A stretch of 64,000 nt of DNA from an uncultured Clostridia bacterium (lineage in GTDB: Bacteria > Bacillota > Clostridia > Christensenellales > UBA1242): NCBI GenBank assembly GCA_944372335.1, contig CALVYQ010000001.1:124001-188000 (forward strand), written 5' to 3'. Below the pieces are notes generated by a model that was given only the letters and a program-made list of their open reading frames with translations, did not search any database and was not told the DNA's origin. Positions within the stretch are counted from its first letter, which is position 1, and the number at the start of each line of letters is the position of its first letter. This document shows positions 1-7,091 of the stretch, piece by piece. Position numbers and translations under genes: made by a program.

Positions 1-641
1 ATTTTGTTGATATGCTTCACAAATTTTATATCATTTTTGTTTAGATAGGCAAAATGCCCTAATTCCATTGGCACCATAACAAGAGGCACGCCACTTTTTA
101 TTACCACATCGACACATTCAGGGTCAAAACTTATATTAAATTCACGGTAAGGCCTGCCATATATCTTCTCTTTTGTTCCACCCATAAAGATTATTTCTTT
201 GATATTCTTTGTGCTGTCTGGATACTTTATAAGCATTTCGGCAACACAGGTCATAGGGCCAATAGCAACAATTGTCAATTTTTTTCTGCTCTTTTTAAGC
301 GTTTCATACATAGCATCGCAAGCCGGAGTTTCTATAGGCTTTGTTTTTAATTTTTTTGGATTGACTTTGTAGCCACCAAGCCCTCCTTTTCCTTGTGCTT
401 TTGTGGCAAAGACCGCTTCCCGCTTTAAAGGATGATTAAGGCCAACTGCAATAGGAACATCATACTTAAAAAGTTCCATTAAAAAAAGAGCGTTATTTGT
501 GGTGTTTTCAATAGATCCATTTCCGCCAGCAATGCATAAGAGCTTAATGTTGAATTCCTCAGAAAATATTGCGTACATAAGAGCAATAGCATCGTCAACA
601 CCCGGGTCGGTGACAACAATAATATCATTTTTTTTAGCCAT
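1..641 (-). CDS. Inosine-uridine preferring nucleoside hydrolase (C-terminus cut by window edge)
   Basis: Translating the minus strand from the ATG at 641 gives about 213 codons open to the window edge. The N-terminus reads VVTDPGVDDAIAL, the calcium-binding aspartate signature of nucleoside hydrolases, followed by AGGNGSIENTTNNAL and, near residue 185, EFNISFDPECVD, matching the family's EFN...DPE motif. These enzymes cleave the N-glycosidic bond of ribonucleosides in the cytoplasm for base salvage. A TTAAAAAGGA ribosome site lies about nine bases upstream of the start. It is transcribed divergently from the spoIIA operon. Substrate preference (purine or pyrimidine) cannot be judged from this part. 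Confidence 0.9.
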   Translation of the reverse strand, partial: MAKKNDIIVVTDPGVDDAIALMYAIFSEEFNIKLLCIAGGNGSIENTTNNALFLMELFKYDVPIAVGLNHPLKREAVFATKAQGKGGLGGYKVNPKKLKTKPIETPACDAMYETLKKSRKKLTIVAIGPMTCVAEMLIKYPDSTKNIKEIIFMGGTKEKIYGRPYREFNISFDPECVDVVIKSGVPLVMVPMELGHFAYLNKNDIKFVKHINK

Positions 642-834
642 ATCAAATTATCCTTTTTAATTATCTATTGCAAATATTATAACATAGTAAAGTGAGTTTC
701 ACAAACTAAATTTAAAAGTTATAAAAAAATGTTTGGAAAATTTTACAATACATTTCTTGATATATTATAGATGATAACTATATCACAAAAAATACTATTA
801 ATATTGAGCAATTAAATATTTACCTTCTTCAAAA

Positions 835-867
835 ACAGTCTTTTTTCGATAAAGGCTGTCATTTTTT
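835..867 (+). terminator. Terminator-like hairpin upstream of spoIIAA
   Basis: ACAGTCTTT (835-843) pairs with AAAGGCTGT (851-859) with one G-U pair and is followed by CATTTTTTATT. It has the form of an intrinsic terminator. No plus-strand gene is visible between 642 and 835, so it may end a short leader or small RNA, or attenuate transcription into the sporulation operon. Confidence 0.6.
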
Positions 868-908
868 ATTATTTTTCGTATGCTATTATGCCTGTGAGGA
901 GGAAAAGT

Positions 909-1217
909 ATGCAAATTAAAAGTCGCATATCTAATAACACTCTCTATGTTCTTCTTTGTGGCGAACTTGATGAACATTCGGCAAACTACACAAAACTTAC
1001 ACTTGATGAGCTCTTTTTAAAGCCGAATTTTCAAAAGATTGTCATCGATTTAAGTGAGCTTTCGTTTATGGATTCCACGGGCATAGGGGTGCTTATCGGG
1101 CGTTATAAAAAGATGAAAGACAAAAATATTCCAATTTATATTTGCAATCCGTCAAGTCATGCGGAAAAGATTTTTAAAATGACAGGGCTGTATGAAATCA
1201 TGCCCAAAATTGTTTAA
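909..1217 (+). CDS. spoIIAA: Anti-sigma-F factor antagonist SpoIIAA
   Basis: A 102-residue STAS-domain protein. In sporulation, dephosphorylated SpoIIAA binds SpoIIAB in the forespore and frees sigma F. The phosphorylatable serine is residue 56 in the motif FMDSTGIGVLIG. I chose the ATG at 909 over the upstream ATG at 888 because a strong AGGAGG site (897-902) lies six bases before 909 and inside the longer version. It is the first gene of the spoIIAA-spoIIAB-sigF operon. A terminator-like hairpin lies 40 bases upstream; I did not see a convincing sigma-H promoter. Confidence 0.95.
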   Translation: MQIKSRISNNTLYVLLCGELDEHSANYTKLTLDELFLKPNFQKIVIDLSELSFMDSTGIGVLIGRYKKMKDKNIPIYICNPSSHAEKIFKMTGLYEIMPKIV

Positions 1218-1226
1218 GGAGTGAGT

Positions 1227-1673
1227 ATGAAATATTCAAATTTTATGGAGGTGACTTTTAAAGCACTATCCGTCAATGAGGGCTTTGCCAGAGTTTGTGT
1301 AGCTTCCTTTTGTGTGCAATTAAATCCGTCTGTTGATGAGATAACGGATATCAAAACTGCTGTAAGTGAGGCGGTGACAAACTGCGTTGTCCATGCTTAT
1401 CCTTCTATGGCAAAAGGGGATATCACGCTTAGATGCGAACTTGAAGACGATATGATAAGTATAACCGTTACAGACAAAGGCGTGGGGATAAAAGATATCG
1501 AAAAAGCACGTGAGCCTTTCTATACCTCAAAGCCTAGCGAGGAACGTTCTGGTATGGGCTTCACTGTTATGGAAAGTTTTATGGATAGCGTGGAAGTGAC
1601 TTCCAATTCTTTTGGCACATCGGTCAGAATGACTAAAAAAATTGTAAATTCTATGAGCGAAGTGAGATGTTAA
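1227..1673 (+). CDS. spoIIAB: Anti-sigma-F factor / serine kinase SpoIIAB
   Basis: 148 residues, a GHKL-type kinase that both holds sigma F inactive and phosphorylates SpoIIAA. Visible ATP-binding boxes are EAVTNCVVHAY (N box), DKGVGI (G1) and GMGFTVM (G2). The start is the ATG at 1227, served by AAGGAG at 1216-1221; a GTG at 1221 lies within that ribosome site and is less likely. Its stop codon overlaps the sigF start by seven bases, indicating translational coupling. Confidence 0.95.
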   Translation: MKYSNFMEVTFKALSVNEGFARVCVASFCVQLNPSVDEITDIKTAVSEAVTNCVVHAYPSMAKGDITLRCELEDDMISITVTDKGVGIKDIEKAREPFYTSKPSEERSGMGFTVMESFMDSVEVTSNSFGTSVRMTKKIVNSMSEVRC

Positions 1674-2392
1674 GTCAGGAAGAAACTATTTTTTTAATTA
1701 AAGAAGCTCAAAATGGCAATCTTGATGCCAAAGAACGGCTTGTTAAGGAAAATTCTCCACTCATAAAAAGCGTAGTTAAATGGTTTCGAGATAAGGGTAT
1801 AGAGAATGACGACCTCTACCAACTTGGCTGTTTGGGCTTTTTAAAGGCAATAAATAACTTTGATTGTTCATATAATGTCAAATTCTCCACCTATGTTGTG
1901 CCAATGGTGATAGGAGAAATTAAGCGTTTTATGCGAGATGACGGAGCGGTCAAAGTGTCACGAGCTATAAAAACTTTAAATTTAAAGATAAATAAATATC
2001 TTGATGAATTTTTTGCTATTAACAACAGAAGGCCAACCATTGCTGAGATTGCTAAGACGTTTTCTATCACAGAGCAAGATGTTGTGCTTGTCATGGACTC
2101 TGCAAAGATGCCTGTTTCTCTCTTTGCTCCTTATGAGGACGGAGAAGAGGAAGGGCTTACCATGATTGACCGCTATGACGGAGAGACGGGTGGCACTGAC
2201 TTTATCGATAACCTTGCACTTAAAGAGGTGGTGGAGAAACTTGATGATAGGGATAAAAAGATAATTTTAATGCGATATTTTCATGATAAAACTCAAAGTG
2301 AAATTGCAAAGGAGCTAGGGGTATCGCAGGTGCAGGTAAGTCGCCTCGAAACTAAAATACTTGAAACTCTCAAAAAGAAGTTATCAGGATGA
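1667..2392 (+). CDS. sigF: Forespore sigma factor SigF
   Basis: A 241-residue sigma-70-family factor. Region 2 is seen in DDLYQLGCLGFLKAINNFD and the following KFSTYVVPMVIGEIKRFMRD, and region 4 in the C-terminal helix-turn-helix TQSEIAKELGVSQVQVSRLE. Position directly after spoIIAA and spoIIAB identifies it as SigF rather than SigG, which is its close paralogue. It directs the first forespore-specific transcription after asymmetric division. The start overlaps the end of spoIIAB. Confidence 0.95.
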   Translation: MLSQEETIFLIKEAQNGNLDAKERLVKENSPLIKSVVKWFRDKGIENDDLYQLGCLGFLKAINNFDCSYNVKFSTYVVPMVIGEIKRFMRDDGAVKVSRAIKTLNLKINKYLDEFFAINNRRPTIAEIAKTFSITEQDVVLVMDSAKMPVSLFAPYEDGEEEGLTMIDRYDGETGGTDFIDNLALKEVVEKLDDRDKKIILMRYFHDKTQSEIAKELGVSQVQVSRLETKILETLKKKLSG

Positions 2393-2394
2393 AA

Positions 2395-2418
2395 AACCAT
2401 AGCAAAAATGCTATGGTT
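2395..2418 (+). terminator. Hairpin after sigF
   Basis: AACCATAGCA (2395-2404) and TGCTATGGTT (2409-2418) form a perfect 10-bp stem with an AAAA loop, starting two bases after the sigF stop codon. There is only a weak T-tract (TTAATTTAAAA), so it may be a weak terminator or an mRNA 3' stabiliser. Confidence 0.6.
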
Positions 2419-2439
2419 AATTTAAAAATACGATTATAA

Positions 2440-2552
2440 CCCAATACTTCCTCGCAGGGGGCACTTATTGGCAAGCCAAAAGAGCCAAGTTTTCTCAATT
2501 AGCCTGTTAAGAGGTCACTATCTCACCTTAAAATCTCTTTTTCAATAACATT
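2440..2552 (+). ncRNA. Possible structured RNA in the gap after sigF
   Basis: This non-coding gap is more GC-rich than its surroundings and can fold into a long hairpin: CCTCGCAGG near 2450 pairs with CCTGTTAAGAGG near 2502 (CCTC/GAGG and CAGG/CCTG), with an inner TTGGC/GCCAA stem. Then AAGAGGT...ACCT...CTCTTTTT resembles a terminator on the plus strand. I do not recognise the family. 6S RNA, which is also an elongated hairpin, is one possibility. Strand and ends are uncertain and no good promoter was found. Confidence 0.3.
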
Positions 2553-2665
2553 AAACTTTCACAAATAATTTAATAAGGGAAAACTTTAACAATGGTCATT
2601 TCTTAAACCTTTAACAAAGCAAAAATGTTTATAAAAAAACTCGTGCCAAATTGATGGGAAAAATT

Positions 2666-3151
2666 TTAGATTTCGATAAAGCAGTTCAAGTTTGCTCTGT
2701 CAATAGCAACTTGAAGTTTGCTTATCTTCTCAAACACTGCACGTTGTTCTTTTTTTGCTTCTTCTGTGTCATACAAACATTCAGTATATTCAAGCACGCC
2801 ATTTGCAGTTATTCGCCTTGAAATTTTGTTTCGAGATGCAAGAGATGATAGGCGGTCGTATTCATTTGAAAGTTGTGCAAGATATACCAAAGCTTCACTT
2901 ATGGTAATATTAAATTCATCAATCTTATAGGTGGTGTTTGCAATAGAAAGAGCAAATTTAATTTTTCGCACTTCCGCATTTGCCTTTTCAATGGCTTTTC
3001 TTGTGCTGGCATAGTCATAGTTAGGAACACTCTTCTCTTCGCCTTCCTTATAAGACACTATGCAGTTTTGCTTTTCATTGAGATCTAAAAGCCTAATTTC
3101 TTCTTCAAGTTGTTTTATTTTTTTCATAGCTTCCATATTACATATCTTCAT
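2666..3151 (-). CDS. Coiled-coil protein, DIP1984/DUF6847-like
   Basis: 161 residues, with an amphipathic helix near the N-terminus (MKKIKQLEEEIRLL) and another at the C-terminus. The central pattern ...IANTTYKID...TISEALVYLAQLS and the ending KISKLQVAIDRANLNCFIEI follow the layout of DIP1984-family proteins, whose function is unknown. The start ATG is preceded by a strong AGGAGGTGG site at 3156-3164. It is a single gene running against the flanking sigF and tRNA genes. Family assignment is by pattern only. Confidence 0.5.
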   Translation of the reverse strand: MKICNMEAMKKIKQLEEEIRLLDLNEKQNCIVSYKEGEEKSVPNYDYASTRKAIEKANAEVRKIKFALSIANTTYKIDEFNITISEALVYLAQLSNEYDRLSSLASRNKISRRITANGVLEYTECLYDTEEAKKEQRAVFEKISKLQVAIDRANLNCFIEI

Positions 3152-3279
3152 TTGTCCACCTCCTGTGTGTAGAATAATTTAAGTATAACTAATAGAATAT
3201 ATATTGTCAAGTTGTTATTAGTAAAAAACATTGATAATAATAAATTTTCTTATTTTTTTAAAAAATTTTACTTATTTTC

Positions 3280-3308
3280 TTGACATTTTTTTTAAATTAT
3301 CATACAAT
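3280..3308 (+). promoter_or_regulatory. Promoter of the tRNA array
   Basis: TTGACA at 3280-3285 and TACAAT at 3303-3308 are separated by 17 bases, about 22 bases upstream of the first tRNA. This is a strong housekeeping-type promoter for the stable RNA operon. Confidence 0.75.
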
Positions 3309-3329
3309 AACAGAGCAAGTGTTGTTTAA

Positions 3330-3405
3330 CGGGGTGTGGCTCAGTTGGTAGAGCGCGCGGTTTGGGACCGTGAGGTCGGGGGTTCGAGACCCTCCACCCC
3401 GACCA
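3330..3405 (+). tRNA. tRNA-Pro (UGG)
   Basis: A complete cloverleaf: acceptor CGGGGTG pairs with CACCCCG, the anticodon loop is TTTGGGA with anticodon TGG, the T-loop is TTCGAGA, and the 3' CCA is encoded. First gene of the array. Confidence 0.95.
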
Positions 3406-3432
3406 CAACACTTGGCTAGGGAAATTTCCTTA

Positions 3433-3509
3433 GGGCCTTTAGCTCAGTTGGTTAGAGCAACCGGCTCATAACCGGTCGGTCCGCGGTTCGAGTCCGTGAA
3501 GGCCCACCA
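3433..3509 (+). tRNA. tRNA with CAU anticodon (Met elongator or Ile2)
   Basis: 77 nt; acceptor GGGCCTT pairs with AAGGCCC, anticodon loop CTCATAA, encoded CCA. The lack of an initiator-type C1-A72 mismatch rules out tRNA-fMet. The stem GGCTCATAACC resembles the lysidine-modified Ile2 tRNA of Bacillus as much as elongator Met, so identity is left open. Confidence 0.9.
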
Positions 3510-3577
3510 TTTTAAAAAATTATGGCAATTTACTTGCATTATTTTTTAAAATATGATAATCTAACATAGTCTAATTT

Positions 3578-3654
3578 GGCTCGGTAGTTCAGTTGGTTAG
3601 AACGCTAGCCTGTCACGCTAGAGGTCGTGGGTTCGAGCCCCATCCGAGTCGCCA
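3578..3654 (+). tRNA. tRNA-Asp (GUC)
   Basis: 77 nt; acceptor GGCTCGG pairs with CCGAGTC, anticodon loop CTGTCAC (GTC), T-loop TTCGAGC, discriminator G and encoded CCA. Confidence 0.95.
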
Positions 3655-3689
3655 ATATGTCTTTTATAAAGTAAAAGGACATACCATTT

Positions 3690-3765
3690 GCCCTGATAGC
3701 TCAGTCGGTAGAGCAAAGGACTGAAAATCCTTGTGTCGGTGGTTCGATTCCACCTTAGGGCACCA
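3690..3765 (+). tRNA. tRNA-Phe (GAA)
   Basis: 76 nt; acceptor GCCCTGA pairs with TTAGGGC, anticodon loop CTGAAAA (GAA), encoded CCA. It is followed at once by a hairpin GCATAC-gtaa-GTATGC (3766-3781), perhaps a processing signal. Confidence 0.95.
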
Positions 3766-3939
3766 GCATACGTAAGTATGCAAAAATCCTAAGCGAAGAG
3801 AACTAAATAGGCACAAGAATAAAAATAAAGCCTATTTAAAATTTTCAAAAATAATCATATTTTTGGGAAAAGCGAGAAACAAAATCATTAAGCAAGCAAG
3901 GATATTTGTAGAGAAGTAAGATTTAGTTTTAAGCGATTT

Positions 3940-4024
3940 GGGTAGGTTGCAGAGCGGCCAAATGCAACGGACTGTAAATCCGTCGACTATGTCTTCGATG
4001 GTTCGAATCCATCCCTGCCCACCA
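3940..4024 (+). tRNA. tRNA-Tyr (GUA)
   Basis: 85 nt, a class II tRNA with a long variable arm (near TCGACTATGTCTTCGA). Acceptor GGGTAGG pairs with CCTGCCC, anticodon loop CTGTAAA (GTA), encoded CCA. Confidence 0.95.
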
Positions 4025-4041
4025 CTCATTTTGAATAATAT

Positions 4042-4116
4042 GCTGGCGTGGCTCAATGGTAGAGCAGCTGACTTGTAATCAGCAGGTTGAAGGTTCGATT
4101 CCTTTCGCCAGCTCCA
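4042..4116 (+). tRNA. tRNA-Thr (UGU)
   Basis: 75 nt; acceptor GCTGGCG pairs with CGCCAGC, anticodon loop CTTGTAA (TGT), discriminator T, encoded CCA. Last gene of the array; the accessory patch with the Fic and XRE genes begins after it. Confidence 0.95.
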
Positions 4117-4463
4117 TGCTAAAAGTGCCTATTTTAGGCACATGTAGCGATTTATGAAATTATAAGAAAGGCAATTAGGCTTATAATTTCAAACATCCAA
4201 ATTTGCTATACGGTAAAGAAATTATCGTATAGCATTTTTTATCAAAATTTTCAAAAATCAGTAAAAGATAGGTCAAAAGTCAATTTTAGGTCAAAAAAGT
4301 GGATACAAAAGTGGATACAAAAATATCTAAAATAAAACTTTTAATTTTATGAACAAGAGATGAACTTGTTTGTTATAAATATACAAGATAGTATATAAGA
4401 AAATATATAAGATGATTGACTTTTTCATTTACTTTTTGATAAAATAAAAATGAGAGGTGTATT
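4117..4463. other. Non-coding gap after the tRNA array
   Basis: A 347-base gap. It holds three successive hairpins: GTGCCTA-ttt-TAGGCAC (4125-4141), GAAATTATAAG/CTTATAATTTC (4156-4190) and the terminator at 4205-4240. A short tandem of GTGGATACAAAA follows near 4299-4322. The far end is AT-rich and carries the Fic gene's ribosome site. I see no gene or intact integrase here; the direct repeat beside a tRNA could be a remnant of an integration event. Confidence 0.6.
4205..4240 (+). terminator. Intrinsic terminator of the tRNA array
   Basis: GCTATACG (4205-4212) pairs perfectly with CGTATAGC (4226-4233), followed by ATTTTTT. This is the third hairpin after tRNA-Thr and the only one with a T-run. 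Confidence 0.8.
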
Positions 4464-5453
4464 ATGGATAAAAAATATGTTCCACCATATGAAATAACTG
4501 ATGAAATGCTAAATTTAGTGACTCAAATAATGGAAAATTTGGGAAAACTCAATAGTGTAAACGAATTTGAAAGATTGCCAAGACTTCGTAGAGTGAATAG
4601 AATAAAAACGATACAATCTTCTCTTGCCATAGAGAATAACACTTTATCTATCGAGCAGGTTACTGATGTTATTGATGGAAAACGAATAATTGGACCAAAA
4701 GAAGATATAATTGCGGTGCAAAACGCAAACTTGGCTTATAAAGAAATTAAAAATATCAATCCTTATGAAATTAATGATTTATTAAGAATACATGGAATAA
4801 TGATGAAGGGATTGGTTGACGAAGCAGGTCAATTACGAACTGGACAAGTTGGAGTGTTTAATGAGCAAGGAAAGGTCATACATTTGGCTCCACCAGCGGA
4901 GTTTGTGCCAAGCCAGTTAGAGCAATTATTTAATTGGTTAAAGACAAGTTCTGCCAACATGCTTATTAAGTCCAGTGTTTTTCATTATGAGTTTGAGTTT
5001 ATTCATCCATTTCGAGATGGCAATGGAAGAATGGGTAGGCTTTGGCAGACGGCGCTACTGTCTAATTGGAAGCCTATATTCGCATGGATACCTATTGAAA
5101 GCATCATCAAGGATAATCAAGAAGAATATTATAATGCAATAACATATTCCACCAGTCAGGCAAAGTCAAATATTTTTATTTTGTTTATGTTGAATGTCAT
5201 AAATAAGGCTGTTCAAGATATATTGAATGATACAAAAAATCATTATAATCATATAAGTAGTCAACTCACAGCACTTTTAGGAGTTATTGAAAGTTACCCT
5301 CAATCAGCAAAGGAACTTATGCAAAAATTAAATTTGAAATCCCTTGTTGGATTTAGAAAAAATTATTTACAACCAGCCTTAAAAGCAGGCTTAATTGGTA
5401 TGACCGAGCCAGATAAGCCAACGAGCAAAAATCAAAAATATTTTAAGGTATAA
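4464..5453 (+). CDS. Fic-family protein (probable AMP-transferase)
   Basis: 329 residues. The Fic core motif HPFRDGNGRMGR is intact at about residue 177, including the catalytic histidine and the phosphate-binding loop. Near residue 56 the segment SSLAIENN fits the inhibitory-helix motif ([S/T]xxxE[G/N]) placed N-terminal to the Fic domain, so the enzyme is probably self-inhibited (class II). The C-terminal 90 residues look like a winged helix-turn-helix, a common pairing. Such proteins transfer AMP or another nucleotide to target proteins. The gene has its own GAGAGGTG ribosome site and lies beside the tRNA array with XRE genes, an accessory context. Targets are unknown. Confidence 0.9.
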   Translation: MDKKYVPPYEITDEMLNLVTQIMENLGKLNSVNEFERLPRLRRVNRIKTIQSSLAIENNTLSIEQVTDVIDGKRIIGPKEDIIAVQNANLAYKEIKNINPYEINDLLRIHGIMMKGLVDEAGQLRTGQVGVFNEQGKVIHLAPPAEFVPSQLEQLFNWLKTSSANMLIKSSVFHYEFEFIHPFRDGNGRMGRLWQTALLSNWKPIFAWIPIESIIKDNQEEYYNAITYSTSQAKSNIFILFMLNVINKAVQDILNDTKNHYNHISSQLTALLGVIESYPQSAKELMQKLNLKSLVGFRKNYLQPALKAGLIGMTEPDKPTSKNQKYFKV

Positions 5454-5509
5454 CAAAAAACTTCTATATAATATTGAATATAGCAGTTTTTTATATGACA
5501 AAGTTGTTT

Positions 5510-5704
5510 TTACAAATTTAAAATTTCGTTTCCATCTACTTCAAAAAATTTCGCTAGTATTCTTAATGCTTCATATCCGGGAAGTTTCTTTCCGTTTTCC
5601 CATTTATTTATTGTAGATAAACTAAAATGCACGGCGTCAGCAAGTTCTTTCTGCGTCAAACCCTTTTCTGTTCGTAAATATTTTAGTGTGTCTTTAAACT
5701 CCAT
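5510..5704 (-). CDS. XRE-family repressor, copy 1
   Basis: 64 residues, essentially a single helix-turn-helix domain: LTQKELADAVHFSLSTINKW followed by ENGKKLPGYEALRILAKFFEVDG. It is a clear paralogue of the protein at 6030-6230 (shared MEFKD start and NKWENGKK). It diverges from the gene at 5774. GCAC-N4-GTGC palindromes between the two starts are likely operators for autorepression. No ribosome site precedes the ATG; a TAATAT-like -10 box ends a few bases upstream, so the message may be leaderless. Confidence 0.9.
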   Translation of the reverse strand: MEFKDTLKYLRTEKGLTQKELADAVHFSLSTINKWENGKKLPGYEALRILAKFFEVDGNEILNL

Positions 5705-5716
5705 ATGATATTATTA

Positions 5717-5767
5717 GCACAATTGTGCCAATTTTGCTTGACACAAGCACCATAGTGCTTATATAAT
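5717..5767. promoter_or_regulatory. Operator pair and promoter for the gene at 5774
   Basis: Two palindromes, GCAC-AATT-GTGC (5717-5728) and GCAC-CATA-GTGC (5747-5758), have centres exactly 30 bases apart. The second lies inside the spacer of a promoter TTGACA (5738-5743)-18-TATAAT (5762-5767) that fires toward 5774. A bound XRE protein would block that promoter and probably its own. Confidence 0.75.
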
Positions 5768-5773
5768 TTAATT

Positions 5774-6064
5774 ATGGAACTTATCGAAGAAATAAAAAAA
5801 GACCTTTTGTCACAGAAAAAGGTTGTTCAAATGTTAAAAGCATTAAAAATAAACGAACTATCAAAAGTTCATTTTTCAATTGGTATGTACATAAGAAATA
5901 AGTATATTTGGAATAATAAAATAAATTTTTATAAGTTATCTAATTATTATAGGTTATACAGTGCAGATGAAATTTCCAGTAAGATAATTATTGAGCTATA
6001 TTGTCAAATTAACAAAATTAAAGATAATGTTACCGTTCTATTCCCAAAAGATAATCTATGGTAA
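5774..6064 (+). CDS. Small protein, DUF6794-like
   Basis: 96 residues. The core HFSIGMYIRNKYIW, followed by a YRLYSADEISSKIIIELYCQ helix, resembles the DUF6794 pattern (HFxxGMWIRN...DDMSSIIL). The function of that family is unknown to me. The predicted promoter's -10 box ends six bases before the ATG and there is no ribosome site, so translation is probably leaderless. It sits between two paralogous repressors, divergent from one and overlapping the 3' end of the other by 35 bases. This is the layout of a regulated accessory or toxin-antitoxin-like unit, but no toxin activity can be read from the sequence. Confidence 0.65.
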   Translation: MELIEEIKKDLLSQKKVVQMLKALKINELSKVHFSIGMYIRNKYIWNNKINFYKLSNYYRLYSADEISSKIIIELYCQINKIKDNVTVLFPKDNLW

Positions 6065-6230
6065 CGCCAAAATATTTAGCTAAAATTTTAAGTGAGTCAA
6101 CACTTGGATTTTTCTTTCCATTTTCCCACTTATTCACAACCGACATGCTAAAATTAAGTTGTTTTGCAAGTTCTTCTTGTGTTAGGCCTTTTTCAAGCCT
6201 TAATTCTTTTAGAATATCCTTAAATTCCAT
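6030..6230 (-). CDS. XRE-family repressor, copy 2
   Basis: 66 residues, with helix-turn-helix LTQEELAKQLNFSMSVVNKW and tail VDSLKILAKYFGVTIDYLLG. It is paralogous to copy 1 at 5510-5704, and the upstream DNA is paralogous as well, including an operator pair with the same 30-base spacing. Its 3' end overlaps the convergent gene at 5774-6064. No ribosome site is seen before the ATG. It probably regulates itself and possibly the shared neighbour. Confidence 0.9.
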   Translation of the reverse strand: MEFKDILKELRLEKGLTQEELAKQLNFSMSVVNKWENGKKNPSVDSLKILAKYFGVTIDYLLGIER

Positions 6231-6243
6231 ATAATTATTATTA

Positions 6244-6285
6244 GCACATTAACAACAATAAAACTTACAACTAGCATCATAGTGC
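6244..6285. promoter_or_regulatory. Second, partly decayed operator pair
   Basis: GCAC-ATTA-ACAA (6244-6255, right half lost) and GCAT-CATA-GTGC (6274-6285, one mismatch) have centres 30 bases apart, like the pair at 5717-5758. The flanking DNA also aligns: TTGACA corresponds to TTACAA and TATAAT to AAAATT. This looks like a duplicate of the first control region in which the rightward promoter has decayed. Confidence 0.65.
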
Positions 6286-6320
6286 CAACAAAATTAGTAT
6301 ATTGCTATTTTTGTCTATAT

Positions 6321-6350
6321 TTGACAGATTGTGGGCGAGTGTGGTATGAT
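6321..6350 (+). promoter_or_regulatory. Promoter of nth
   Basis: TTGACA (6321-6326) and TATGAT (6345-6350) with an 18-base spacer. The expected transcription start near 6357 lies upstream of the ATG at 6369 and downstream of earlier in-frame starts, which decides the gene's start. Confidence 0.75.
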
Positions 6351-6368
6351 ATGGGCGAGGTAAAACCG

Positions 6369-6998
6369 ATGAAAAATGCAAAACACATAATGGACGAGCT
6401 AGATAAGATGTTTCCTAGTCCTAAATGCGAACTTGAATTTGAAACGCCTTTTGAACTTCTTATCGCAGTTATTCTCTCTGCTCAATGCACCGATAAGCGT
6501 GTCAACATGGTGACAAAAGAATTGTTTAAAAAATACAAAACGCCACAAGATTTTGTGAATATTCCACTTGAAGAACTTGAAAAACTAATTCATTCGTGCG
6601 GATTTTATCACAATAAAGCGGTAAATATCAAGAAAATGGCGGAAGATGTTTTAAATAAGTTTGGCGGAGTTGTTCCAAAAACGAGAGAGGAACTTTGTTC
6701 GCTTTCCGGTGTTGGCAGAAAGACTGCTAATGTCATGATTTCAGAGGCGTTTGAAGGTGACGCTATTGCGGTTGATACACACGTGCTTAGAATTGCAAAT
6801 AGGCTTGGTGTGATAAAATCAAATGATGTTTTCAAGGTTGAGCAAGCACTCATGATAAACTTTCCTAAGGATAAATGGTCAAAACTCCACTTTCAAATGG
6901 TGCTTTTTGGGCGGTATAAATGCAAGGCGTTAAAGCCGGAATGCAAAGATTGTCCATTTATTAGTTTTTGCACGGAAGAAAAGAAAAATTTAAAATAA
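6369..6998 (+). CDS. nth: Endonuclease III (DNA glycosylase / AP lyase)
   Basis: 209 residues, the normal family length when started at the ATG at 6369; earlier in-frame starts lie inside or before the promoter. The helix-hairpin-helix LSGVGRKTANVM carries the catalytic lysine, AVDTHVLRIANRLG carries the catalytic aspartate, and the C-terminus has the 4Fe-4S cluster ligands spaced C-x6-C-x2-C-x5-C (CKALKPECKDCPFISFC). It removes oxidised pyrimidines in base excision repair. The gene stands alone with its own promoter, downstream of the XRE module. Confidence 0.95.
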   Translation: MKNAKHIMDELDKMFPSPKCELEFETPFELLIAVILSAQCTDKRVNMVTKELFKKYKTPQDFVNIPLEELEKLIHSCGFYHNKAVNIKKMAEDVLNKFGGVVPKTREELCSLSGVGRKTANVMISEAFEGDAIAVDTHVLRIANRLGVIKSNDVFKVEQALMINFPKDKWSKLHFQMVLFGRYKCKALKPECKDCPFISFCTEEKKNLK

Positions 6999-7091
6999 AT
7001 ATCCAATTTAAACGCTTTTTTGATAAAAATTTGCTATAATAGGCGTGAAAATACATAACACAAGTTTTTCAAGAGATAATAAAGGAGAAGT

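Noticed and set aside
3832..4056. Minus-strand open frame across the tRNA-Tyr region
   Set aside because: It reads through a complete tRNA gene on the other strand; the translation includes tRNA sequence.
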